From Chromatiaceae bacterium (GTDB lineage: Bacteria; Pseudomonadota; Gammaproteobacteria; Chromatiales; Chromatiaceae): a DNA stretch of 64,000 nt. The stretch is taken from NCBI GenBank assembly GCA_024235175.1, contig JACKMX010000004.1:496001-560000 (forward strand), written 5' to 3'. Every line of letters starts with the position of its first letter. Position 1 is the first letter of the stretch. Made by a program: the position numbers and the translations under genes. Positions 37,430 through 45,327 of the stretch are shown here, piece after piece. The notes under the pieces are model-generated. The model had not been told where the DNA came from. It searched no databases and saw only the letters and a list, made by a program, of their open reading frames with translations.

Positions 37430-37525
37430 CTACTTGGAGTTGAGTCCAAGAGACCCGATAGTCTCGATCGTCGACTGGCTGCTCGCCAATCCTTTCTGCC
37501 GCTGATGCGCTTTGACTGCCGCCAT
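37430..37525 (-). CDS. Possible 31-residue small protein
   Basis: A minus-strand ATG (37525) is preceded by GAGGGG with seven bases spacing and opens a 31-codon frame (begins MAAVKAHQRQKGLASS, ends SLGLNSK, stop TAG). It is polar and basic at the start with no membrane segment. A strong rho-independent terminator for the same strand lies 43 bases past the stop. The in-frame sequence continues about 14 codons upstream of the ATG without a stop, so it could also be the surviving tail of a longer, lost gene. I do not recognise the family. Confidence 0.4.
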   Translation of the reverse strand: MAAVKAHQRQKGLASSQSTIETIGSLGLNSK

Positions 37526-37790
37526 CTTGGGGCCCCTCAGGATGCCCTCGACCGCACCCGGATTGTGACTTTAAATTCTAAACGGGTTTTTCCAGACTGA
37601 CTGTCAACAATTGTAAAAATGACTTTGCTGGATACCTGCAATTCCGGTTGGGACCAGCCGCGCAATCCCGGGCAGGAGTGTTAACATTTGTCACAAAGCT
37701 GCAGACTGGGCGAGAGCTGGTATATTTCGTTAGGGGTGGCGGAAGCGCCCGCAACCGAACACTGTCCGATCGATACAACAGAGGACGAAC
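37526..37790. other. Intergenic region upstream of the OmpR-type regulator
   Basis: No gene seen. The last 120 bases should hold the regulator's promoter (a TATATT lies at about 37721-37726, without a well-placed -35), and an AGAGGA Shine-Dalgarno lies just before its ATG. Confidence 0.4.
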
Positions 37791-38492
37791 ATGAGAATTG
37801 CTTTTCTGGAAGATGACCAACCCCAGGCCGAGGTTATCAAGGGCTGGCTAAAGGCAGCCGACCATAGTTGCCGTCACTTTACCAAGGCGAGTCTGTTTCT
37901 GAAGGAGGTCAGGCGCGAAAGCTTCGATCTGCTCATACTCGACTGGGAGTTGCCGGAATCATCCGGAATCGAAGTACTGCGCAGCATCCGCGAAAAGAGC
38001 GATTGGCGTGTGCCCGTTCTGTTCATGACCAACCGCGACAGCGAGCGCGATATAGTTCGGGCACTGGCGGACGGGGCGGACGACTACATGACGAAGCCCG
38101 CCTCCCGCGACATCACGCTGGCACGAATCAATGCATTGGGCAGACGCAGTCTGCAGAAGGGGCAGAATGAACAGGTGCTGGAGTACGGCGACTATCGATT
38201 GATCACCTCTGACAAAAGCCTGACCCGAAACGGCGTGCTTATCGATCTGACCGAGAAAGAGTACCAGCTCGCCGCAATGCTTTTCGCCAACATTGGCCGG
38301 CTGCTTTCGAGAAACCACATGCTCGAGGCCATCTGGGGGGTCGGACCCGAACTCGCCACCCGCACCGTCGACACTCACATCAGCCGCCTGCGCCGAAAAC
38401 TGGCGCTGCTGCCGGAGAACGGCTGGCGTTTGAAAGCGGTTTATCAACACGGATACCGGCTGGAGAAGGTTGTTGATCCCCACCCGGAGTGA
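37791..38492 (+). CDS. OmpR-family response regulator
   Basis: 233 residues: receiver (1-115) with the acidic pocket EDDQ, phospho-Asp in LLILDWELPES, FMTNRDS and conserved Lys in YMTKPAS, then a winged-helix DNA-binding domain (about 135-228) with LTEKEYQLAAMLFANIGRLLSR and VDTHISRLRRKL. A good AGAGGA Shine-Dalgarno precedes the ATG. The CHASE2 histidine kinase gene starts 36 bases downstream and is the likely partner. Confidence 0.93.
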   Translation: MRIAFLEDDQPQAEVIKGWLKAADHSCRHFTKASLFLKEVRRESFDLLILDWELPESSGIEVLRSIREKSDWRVPVLFMTNRDSERDIVRALADGADDYMTKPASRDITLARINALGRRSLQKGQNEQVLEYGDYRLITSDKSLTRNGVLIDLTEKEYQLAAMLFANIGRLLSRNHMLEAIWGVGPELATRTVDTHISRLRRKLALLPENGWRLKAVYQHGYRLEKVVDPHPE

Positions 38493-38528
38493 ATTGGTTA
38501 CATTAGCGCAGAACAAAATGTCTGATCC

Positions 38529-41207
38529 ATGGATGCCACCCCTATTGCCGAAAAGGTTGAGAAGGCCCCTGTAAAACGCAGAATCATCTGGCTGCCGACC
38601 GGCTGGGCCTTGATCTCGATACTGCTGGCCGGCCTGTCGCTCTCTCTGATCCACACGGACTGGCTGTGGCGCTGGGATCAGCTGCTGTACGACAGTCAAC
38701 TCAATCTATGGTCGCGTCCCGCTCCGGATGACATAGTCATTGTCGCCATCGACACCCAGAGTCTCTCCCGGATCGGGCGCTGGCCCTGGAGTAGGAAAGT
38801 ACATGCAGAGCTGATACGGCGCCTGACGGAAGCCGGGGCAAAGGCAATCGTGCTGGATATCCTTTTTGCGGAGGCCGAGGAGCCCTCACCGGACGCGGAC
38901 AACAGCCTGATCGCGGCAGTGGCAGCCAGCGGCCGTGTGGTCCTTCCCGTCGTGTTCGAACAGCCCGGCCCGGAAGGCCGGCTGGTGGAAACCCTGCCGA
39001 TGCCCGCACTCTCCCGGGCCGCAGCTGCACTTGGCCATGTGCATATCGATCTCGATCCGGACGGTATTGCGCGGCGGGTTCATCTGAAGGAAGGCCTGGG
39101 ATCTCCACGCTGGCCAAGCCTGGGTGTGGCTGTTCTGCGCTTGCTCGATTCGGGCGGATGGCAGCAACTGCCGGGCATGCGCAATCCGGACGTTGCGCTG
39201 GGAGCGGAGGGAAACATCATCCGTGATCACCAGATTCTGCTGCCGTTTGCCGGCCCCCCGGGTCACTTCAACCGGGTATCCTATGTCGACGTGCTCAACG
39301 AAAAAGCTGGTGCCGAGCGTTTTCGCGACAAGATCGTACTGGTCGGCGCCACCGCAACGGGACTGAGCGACTCGCTGCCGACTCCCGTCTCTGGTTGGAA
39401 CCAACCCATGGCCGGCGTGGAGATCAACGCCAATCTGATCGATGCGCTCAGGCGTGGAATTGCCATCGAATCGGTTGAAATGCGCTGGACAATACTGCTT
39501 ACGCTGCTTCTGCTGGCGCTGCCCTATCTTCTCTATCCACGGCTGAAGCCGCGGTATGTACTGATGACCAGCGCATCGCTGCTGCTGGTTACGCTGATGC
39601 TCAGTGCGCTTTTACTGCACCTGTTCAAGTTCTGGTTCGCGCCGGTCCCCGCACTGGTCGGGTTACTGCTTGGTTACCCGTTGTGGAGCCTTCTGCGGTT
39701 GGAGCATACCGTGCGCTACTTTGAGCAGGAGCTGGAACGGCTGCATGCTGAACCGAGGGCCGTCTCCTTCTATGATGGGTCCCCGGAGGTGGCCAAAGGC
39801 CTCTCATTTCTGCAGCATATCATCCCCTTCAATGACTGGGCGTTGAGAGACGCCTCGGGCAGGAGCATTGACGCCGACCTGCACTCGGACGCGAACCTTG
39901 GAGAACCCGGCAGTTCCGATACAGACCCCCCTCCGCCGTGCCATCTTCTGCGACTACCGCTTCCGGGCAACCAGGGCTCGCTGGAGCTGCGTTTGCCGCA
40001 CGCCGGCGGGCAATCCGTTTCCGCCGAAGCCCTGAATCTGTTGCACGAGTTTGTCCGGCAAATGGCCGCACCTGCCCGGACAGAGCCCCGAAACACCGTC
40101 GAACTGATAGAAAAACAGATTCAGCAGGTGCAGCAGGCCGTGGCGGAGATGCGCTCCATGCGCGGACTGATCTCAGACACACTGCGGCAGATGCTCGACG
40201 GCATCCTGGTTATCAACCCAGGCGGTCAGGTAGTCATGGCGAATGGCCAGGCTGCCCGTCTGCTCGGGCTCGGTTCCGAACGGTCGCTTGCCGGCTCCCG
40301 CATTCTGCAGATCACCGCCAATCTGCAACTGCAGGGGAGCAGCTGGGAACAGGCCCTGCGCAGTGTACTGGTGGAGCAACAGACCCTGTCGCTGGAGGGG
40401 CAGATGCCGGAAGGGAAGGAGCTGCTGATTCAGATGTCTCCGCTCTCCCTGACCCAGGGGAATCTGCACGGCATGATTATCATCCTGTCGGATATAACAC
40501 AGCTCAAGCAGAGTGAACGCAAACGGACGCAGACGATCAATTTCCTCTCCCACGACCTGCGCTCGCCGATCACTTCGCTGCTCTCCCTGGTGCAATGGAA
40601 GGATGGAGCCGATCTATTTACCCACGAGGAGATGACGCGACGTGTGGAGCACTATGCGCGCAAGGCGCTAGGTCTGGCCGACAGTTTCCTGCAACTGGCC
40701 AGGGCGGAAAATTCGGATCAGTCCGGATTTCACGAGACCGATTTTGTCAGCATCGCCCACAACGCGGTCGATGAAGCCTTTGCCGAGGCGCGCAGCAAGG
40801 AGATCCGCCTGATTCGCACCATTGAGGTGGACGAAGCCTGGTTGAAAGGAGACGCGGGACTGCTCGAAAGAGCGTTGACCAATCTGCTGGAGAATGCGAT
40901 CCGCTACAGCCCGGCCGGCTCCACCGTTGAACTCTCTCTGGATATCAATGAGGGCGAGATCGAATGCTGCATACGCGATCAGGGAGAAGGCATACGCAGC
41001 GAGGATCAGCAGAGAATTTTCGATCCTTTTCAACGGACACAGGATTCGAACAGCCATCACAAGCGGGGGAGCGGACTGGGCCTCTCCTTTGTCATGGTGG
41101 TGGCCGAAAAACATCACGGATCGGTAAGCCTGGAGAGCAAACCGGGGCAAGGCTCCAGCTTCTGCCTCAGGATACCGCTCGATCCTGAGAAGAAGCCATC
41201 CGTTTGA
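38529..41207 (+). CDS. CHASE2-domain sensor histidine kinase
   Basis: 892 residues. One N-terminal span (about 22-42), a periplasmic CHASE2 domain (about 45-310, with DDIVIVAIDTQSLSRIGRWPW and FRDKIVLVGATATGLSD), a bundle of three membrane spans (about 318-392), a PAS domain (about 555-665), HisKA with phospho-His in NFLSHDLRSPIT (about 674) and HATPase (about 780-885, NLLENAIRYSPAG, GSGLGLSFVMVVAEKHHG). CHASE2 senses an unknown extracytoplasmic signal. Cotranscription with the upstream OmpR-type regulator gives a complete two-component system. Confidence 0.93.
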   Translation: MDATPIAEKVEKAPVKRRIIWLPTGWALISILLAGLSLSLIHTDWLWRWDQLLYDSQLNLWSRPAPDDIVIVAIDTQSLSRIGRWPWSRKVHAELIRRLTEAGAKAIVLDILFAEAEEPSPDADNSLIAAVAASGRVVLPVVFEQPGPEGRLVETLPMPALSRAAAALGHVHIDLDPDGIARRVHLKEGLGSPRWPSLGVAVLRLLDSGGWQQLPGMRNPDVALGAEGNIIRDHQILLPFAGPPGHFNRVSYVDVLNEKAGAERFRDKIVLVGATATGLSDSLPTPVSGWNQPMAGVEINANLIDALRRGIAIESVEMRWTILLTLLLLALPYLLYPRLKPRYVLMTSASLLLVTLMLSALLLHLFKFWFAPVPALVGLLLGYPLWSLLRLEHTVRYFEQELERLHAEPRAVSFYDGSPEVAKGLSFLQHIIPFNDWALRDASGRSIDADLHSDANLGEPGSSDTDPPPPCHLLRLPLPGNQGSLELRLPHAGGQSVSAEALNLLHEFVRQMAAPARTEPRNTVELIEKQIQQVQQAVAEMRSMRGLISDTLRQMLDGILVINPGGQVVMANGQAARLLGLGSERSLAGSRILQITANLQLQGSSWEQALRSVLVEQQTLSLEGQMPEGKELLIQMSPLSLTQGNLHGMIIILSDITQLKQSERKRTQTINFLSHDLRSPITSLLSLVQWKDGADLFTHEEMTRRVEHYARKALGLADSFLQLARAENSDQSGFHETDFVSIAHNAVDEAFAEARSKEIRLIRTIEVDEAWLKGDAGLLERALTNLLENAIRYSPAGSTVELSLDINEGEIECCIRDQGEGIRSEDQQRIFDPFQRTQDSNSHHKRGSGLGLSFVMVVAEKHHGSVSLESKPGQGSSFCLRIPLDPEKKPSV

Positions 41208-41297
41208 ACTTACCAAGAGAATTTGACAACCAGCCACTATTTCGGAGAAAGGGCCGAGGGCTGAGGACAAAGGTTTACCCTGACCCGGGTCCCCGGC

Positions 41298-41332
41298 CCT
41301 TTGCCCTTTGCCCTTAGCCCTTTGCCCTTAGC
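41298..41332. repeat. Short tandem CCCTTTG/CCCTTAG repeat
   Basis: Alternating 7-base units CCCTTTG, CCCTTTG, CCCTTAG, CCCTTTG, CCCTTAG. A partial inverse (GGGCCGAGGGCTGAGG, about 41248-41263) lies just upstream. It fills the convergent gap between the CHASE2 kinase and the MscS gene. Confidence 0.6.
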
Positions 41333-41400
41333 CGTAGAGATTATCGATGGGCATGGGCAGCTGCGGAGCATTACAGGGAAGTTTCCAGGCAGGCGAAGCT

Positions 41401-42216
41401 TCACCCCTCTTTTTGCATATGTACATCCATCTGCGGAAAGGGAATCGAGATGCCGTTTTCGTCGAACGCGAGCTTGATTCTTTCGGTAAGATCGAATCTG
41501 ACTGCCCAGTAGTCGCCGATTTTCACCCAGGGACGGACGACAAAATTCACGCTGCTCTCCCCCAGTTCCGATACCGCAACGGTGTAGGCGGGATCTTTCA
41601 GTACACGCTCATCCGCATCCAGCACCTGCTGCATGATCTCCCGCGCTTTGCGCATATCATCTCCGTAGCTGATGCCGAAAACCATATCGATACGCCGGGT
41701 CTCCCTCGCCGAATAGTTGGTAATCGCCCCGTTATAGATGCTGCCATTAGGGACGATAATCTCCCGGTTGTCGCCGGTGCGCATGGTGGTGCTGAAGATA
41801 TTGATTGCCTCGACCACGCCCGCCGTGCCCCCGGCTTCGACATAGTCGCCGGCTCTGAACGGCCGAAATACGATCATCATTACGCCAGCGGCAAAGTTCT
41901 GCAGCGACCCCTGCAGTGCCAGACCGACGGCCAGACCGGCGGCTCCAAGCAGTGCGATAAGGGAGGTAGTGTCCACCCCCAGCCGATCCAGCGCGGCAAC
42001 CACAACAAACAGCAGCAGCAGACTTTTGACGATTGAACTGACGAAATTGACCAGGATTTCGTCCATTTTGGCTCTGGCCAGCAACTTACGCAGAATCTTG
42101 ACCACGATTTTTATCATCATCCGGCCGACATAAAAAATCAACAGCGCCAGCGCGATATTGATTGCCCAGGGGATGACGTAGGTTGAAAACATCTCCGGTA
42201 TATTCATCTGATCCAT
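41401..42216 (-). CDS. MscS-family mechanosensitive channel
   Basis: 271 residues from the ATG at 42216, which has AGAAGGA upstream; the frame's earlier ATG adds 24 residues not typical of the family. Three membrane spans occupy about residues 15-130; the pore helix carries the Gly/Ala pattern AALGAAGLAVGLALQGSLQNFAAGVMM. The beta domain has PFRAGDYVEAGGTAGVVEAINIFSTTM and the soluble cage follows. Opens under membrane tension to release solutes during osmotic downshock. Confidence 0.93.
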   Translation of the reverse strand: MDQMNIPEMFSTYVIPWAINIALALLIFYVGRMMIKIVVKILRKLLARAKMDEILVNFVSSIVKSLLLLFVVVAALDRLGVDTTSLIALLGAAGLAVGLALQGSLQNFAAGVMMIVFRPFRAGDYVEAGGTAGVVEAINIFSTTMRTGDNREIIVPNGSIYNGAITNYSARETRRIDMVFGISYGDDMRKAREIMQQVLDADERVLKDPAYTVAVSELGESSVNFVVRPWVKIGDYWAVRFDLTERIKLAFDENGISIPFPQMDVHMQKEG

Positions 42217-42288
42217 TTTTATAATCCTTCTGTCAAAACAATTGCTTATAGCATGGAAAAAAAACCGCAGGCAGCGGCAGCCCAACAT

Positions 42289-42534
42289 CGACCGGTGCAG
42301 ACTAACACAGCCACCCTTCCGGTCAGCATGACGGAGGGTGATTTTCAGCGGATGATAAGGGTTCCGGAGAGAGGCCGATTAAATGAAATTCCTAATAGAT
42401 ATCCGTCCACGATAGAAAATACCAATTGCCATTATTGCTCAATTCAATTGGAGGAATTTATCTGTTTTGACTACTCTATCCACACGTACTGAGGTAAGTG
42501 CGCATCAAGTGATATCCAGCACCAGGAGAAGACA
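42289..42534. promoter_or_regulatory. Divergent region upstream of the rubrerythrin operon
   Basis: Holds the promoters of the MscS gene and of the rubrerythrin operon. A TTGACT at 42472-42477 is the best -35-like match, 58 bases before the rubrerythrin ATG, but its -10 is poor. CAGGAGAAG forms the Shine-Dalgarno. No recognised regulator site was defended. Confidence 0.3.
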
Positions 42535-42951
42535 ATGGACCTCAAAGGAAGTAAAACCGAGCAGAATCTCAAAGACGCTTTTGCGGGTGAATCCCAAGCC
42601 AATCGCCGCTATCTCTATTTCGCATCAAAAGCAGACATCGAAGGCTACAACGATGTCGCTGCCCTGTTCCGTTCCACCGCGGAAGGCGAGACCGGCCATG
42701 CACATGGTCATCTGGAGTACCTGGAAGTTGCCGGCGATCCGGCCACCGGTCTGCCGATCGGTGCCACCGCGGACAATCTCAAGGCAGCGGTAGCCGGCGA
42801 GACCCACGAATACACCGACATGTATCCGGGTATGGCAAAAGCCGCCCGTGAAGAGGGGTTTGACGAGATCGCCGATTGGTTCGAAACATTGGCCAAAGCT
42901 GAGCGCTCTCACGCCAACCGCTACCAGAAAGCTTTGAACGAATTGGATTAG
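42535..42951 (+). CDS. Rubrerythrin-type di-iron protein without rubredoxin domain
   Basis: 138 residues, four-helix ferritin-like fold. Helix motifs AFAGESQANRRYLYFA, RSTAEGETGHAHGHLEYL, AVAGETHEYTDMYPGMAKAA and ETLAKAERSHANRYQKAL supply the repeated Glu and ExxH ligands of a di-iron centre. The C-terminal rubredoxin (CxxC) domain of classical rubrerythrins is missing, so electrons must come from a separate partner; the Fe-S oxidoreductase encoded next is a candidate. Rubrerythrins reduce hydrogen peroxide. A strong GC hairpin (42961-42983) follows the stop. Confidence 0.93.
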   Translation: MDLKGSKTEQNLKDAFAGESQANRRYLYFASKADIEGYNDVAALFRSTAEGETGHAHGHLEYLEVAGDPATGLPIGATADNLKAAVAGETHEYTDMYPGMAKAAREEGFDEIADWFETLAKAERSHANRYQKALNELD

Positions 42952-42960
42952 CGGATGGAA

Positions 42961-42983
42961 ACCGGGGCCGTTCCGGCCCCGGT
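42961..42983 (+). promoter_or_regulatory. Intercistronic GC hairpin after rubrerythrin
   Basis: ACCGGGGCCG (42961-42970) pairs perfectly with 42974-42983 around a 3-base loop. No T-run follows, so it is more likely a transcript-stabilising or partial-termination element between rubrerythrin and the Fe-S protein gene than a full terminator. Confidence 0.65.
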
Positions 42984-43007
42984 ACTCGACAAGCAGAGGC
43001 AACAGCA

Positions 43008-44339
43008 ATGGCAGTTAAAGAAGGCAATCTGGAAGCTCCGACCCGGCACTCCCTCGACTGGAGGAATCCCGATTTTTACAATGAGGAGTCACTCTACAGG
43101 GAACTGGAGAGAGTCTATGACCATTGCCACGGCTGCCGCCGCTGCGTCAGTCTGTGCCAGGCCTTTCCCACCCTGTTCGATCTGGTCGACGAATCCGAAA
43201 CCATGGAGGTGGATGGCGTCAAGAAGGCTGACTACTGGAAGGTGGTCGACCACTGCTACCTGTGCGATCTCTGTTTCATGACCAAATGCCCATACACCCC
43301 GCCGCACGAATGGAATCTCGACTTCCCCCATCTGATGCTGCGGGCCAAAGCGGTCAAATTCAAACAGGGTGAGGTGAAACTGCGCGACAAAATCCTGACC
43401 AGTACGGACAGCGTGGGCAGCCTTGCCGGCATACCGGTAGTGGCAGGTATAGTGAATGCCGCCAACAAAGCGAAACCAACCCGGAAAATTCTGGAGGCGG
43501 TGTTGGGCGTGCACGCCGATGCACGACTTCCCGAGTACCACTCCAAGACCATGCGCTCGCACCTCTCTGCGAATATCGGCGCCATGAAAAAGGGCGAACC
43601 CGGAGAGACCACCAAAGGCAGAGTGGTCCTGTTTACAACCTGCTACGGCAACCGCAATGAGCCTGTCATAGGCGAGGACCTGGCCGCCGTATTCGAGCAC
43701 AACGGGATACCTGTAACCCTGGCGGAGAAGGAGCAGTGCTGCGGCATGCCCAAGCTGGAGCTGGGCGATATTGAGTCGGTGGAGAAGGCCAAGAACGCCA
43801 ATATTCCGGTACTGGCGAAGCTGGTTGATGAGGGTTGGGATATAGTTTCGCCGATTCCCTCCTGCACCTTGATGTTCAAGCAGGAGCTGCCGTTGATCTT
43901 CCCGGACGATCCCCAGGTGAAAAAGGTGAGCGAGGCCATTTTTGACCCGTTCGAGTATCTGATGCTGCGTCACAAAGAGGGTAAGCTGAATACTGAATTC
44001 AAGACCCCGCTGGGTAAAGTGGCCTACCACGCTGCTTGTCACCAGCGGGTACAGAACGTCGGTTCCAAGACCAGAGAGCTGCTCTCGCTGATCCCCGATA
44101 CAGCGGTGGAGGCGATAGAGCGCTGTTCCGGTCACGACGGAACCTATGCGGTAAAGAAGGAGTTTCACGAATCCGCCATGAAGATAGTGCGGCCGGTGGT
44201 CAGCAGGGTTAAAAATGCCAAAGCTGACCATTACGGCAGCGACTGCCCCATGGCGGGACACCATATCGAACATGGCATGGCCGACGGCAGCAAGACCCAG
44301 CACCCAATGAGCCTGCTGCGCAAGGCTTACGGCATTTAA
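43008..44339 (+). CDS. Fe-S oxidoreductase of the GlpC/HdrD type
   Basis: 443 residues. Two 4Fe-4S ligand sets lie near residues 42-55 (CHGCRRCVSLCQAFP) and 83-95 (CYLCDLCFMTKCPY). Two CCG-type cysteine domains follow: TTCYGNRNEPVIGEDLAAVFEHNGIPV..EKEQCCGMPKLE, and AYHAACHQRVQNVG..ERCSGHDGTY. This architecture is shared by GlpC and heterodisulfide reductase subunits, which pass electrons between carriers. No flavin or quinone domain is present. Tight linkage with rubrerythrin, EncFtn and DUF3501 suggests an electron supply for peroxide reduction rather than glycerol metabolism. Confidence 0.88.
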   Translation: MAVKEGNLEAPTRHSLDWRNPDFYNEESLYRELERVYDHCHGCRRCVSLCQAFPTLFDLVDESETMEVDGVKKADYWKVVDHCYLCDLCFMTKCPYTPPHEWNLDFPHLMLRAKAVKFKQGEVKLRDKILTSTDSVGSLAGIPVVAGIVNAANKAKPTRKILEAVLGVHADARLPEYHSKTMRSHLSANIGAMKKGEPGETTKGRVVLFTTCYGNRNEPVIGEDLAAVFEHNGIPVTLAEKEQCCGMPKLELGDIESVEKAKNANIPVLAKLVDEGWDIVSPIPSCTLMFKQELPLIFPDDPQVKKVSEAIFDPFEYLMLRHKEGKLNTEFKTPLGKVAYHAACHQRVQNVGSKTRELLSLIPDTAVEAIERCSGHDGTYAVKKEFHESAMKIVRPVVSRVKNAKADHYGSDCPMAGHHIEHGMADGSKTQHPMSLLRKAYGI

Positions 44340-44358
44340 CGGAATACAGGAGAAGAGA

Positions 44359-44646
44359 ATGGCTAACGAAGGCTATCATGAACCTGTCGAACAGCTCAGC
44401 GGCGAAACCCGCGACATGCACAGAGCCATAGTCTCATTGATGGAAGAACTGGAAGCTGTGGACTGGTACAACCAGCGGGTCGATGCCTGCTCCAATCCGG
44501 AATTGAAGGCGATTCTCGCACACAACCGCGACGAGGAGAAAGAGCACGCGGCAATGGTTCTGGAGTGGATTCGCCGGCAGGACCCCAGCTTCGACAAGGA
44601 GCTGCGCGACTATCTGTTTACCGATAAAAGCATCGCCCATACATGA
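44359..44646 (+). CDS. EncFtn-type ferritin-like protein
   Basis: 95 residues with AGGAGA Shine-Dalgarno. The sequence closely follows encapsulated ferritins: HRAIVSLMEELEAVDWYNQRVDA in helix 1 and HNRDEEKEHAAMVLEWIRRQDP in helix 2, giving the Glu and ExxH residues that make a di-iron ferroxidase site at the dimer interface. In classical EncFtn proteins a C-terminal extension loads the protein into an encapsulin shell; here the protein ends at YLFTDKSIAHT, with no loading peptide. No encapsulin gene is in the window. Oxidises Fe(II) in known members. Confidence 0.9.
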   Translation: MANEGYHEPVEQLSGETRDMHRAIVSLMEELEAVDWYNQRVDACSNPELKAILAHNRDEEKEHAAMVLEWIRRQDPSFDKELRDYLFTDKSIAHT

Positions 44647-44697
44647 GTGAATTAAGCGGATTGCCGACTTGGCCGCGATTCAAAAGGTAATTTTGAA

Positions 44698-45279
44698 ATG
44701 AGCAAACTGACACACGAAAATCTGTACAGTCTGGAAAAGTACTCAAGCATCCGCAACGATTTCCGCGCCAAGGTGATCGAGCACAAGCGCAACCGGCGAG
44801 TTGCAATCGGTGCGCACGCGGCGCTCTACTTTGAAGACCAGTTGACCATGCAGTACCAGGTACAGGAGATGCTGCGTATAGAGCGCATCTTCGAAGCCGA
44901 GGGCATCCAGGAAGAACTGGATGTCTATAACCCGCTTATCCCGGACGGTATGAACTGGAAAGCCACCTTCATGATCGAGTACGACGATGTCGAGGAGCGC
45001 AAACAGGCACTGGCAAAAATGATCGGCATCGAGCGCGGTCTGTGGGTACAGGTAGAGGGATTCGACAAGGTCAATCCCATTGCCAATGAAGACCTGGAGC
45101 GTGCGACCGAGGATAAAACCTCATCGGTCCATTTCGTCCGTTTCGAGTTGACCCCGGAGATGGCGGCAGCGGTAAAACAGGGCGCACAGATAAAAGCCGG
45201 CATCGAGCATCCGGCCTACACTGAGGAGACCACCCTCGCACCCGAGGTACGAGACTCCCTGGCGGGCGATCTGCACTGA
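44698..45279 (+). CDS. DUF3501 family protein
   Basis: 193 residues, soluble, with no metal-binding cysteines. Recognised as DUF3501 by its MSKLTHENLYSLEKYSSIRNDFR start, EHKRNRRVAIGAHAALYFED and the VHFVRFELTPEMAAAVKQGA block. The biochemical role is unknown to me; it commonly accompanies rubrerythrin and Fe-S oxidoreductase genes, as here, and likely acts in the same peroxide/iron process. Last gene of the operon; the neighbouring kinase gene converges on it after 48 bases. Confidence 0.85.
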   Translation: MSKLTHENLYSLEKYSSIRNDFRAKVIEHKRNRRVAIGAHAALYFEDQLTMQYQVQEMLRIERIFEAEGIQEELDVYNPLIPDGMNWKATFMIEYDDVEERKQALAKMIGIERGLWVQVEGFDKVNPIANEDLERATEDKTSSVHFVRFELTPEMAAAVKQGAQIKAGIEHPAYTEETTLAPEVRDSLAGDLH

Positions 45280-45327
45280 GAAGACCGGGGGGAGAACCAC
45301 AGTTCCGATTGGTTTTGAACCGGCTGT

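Noticed and set aside
41298..41332. CRISPR-like array
   Set aside because: The 7-base units are contiguous with no spacers; it is a simple tandem repeat.
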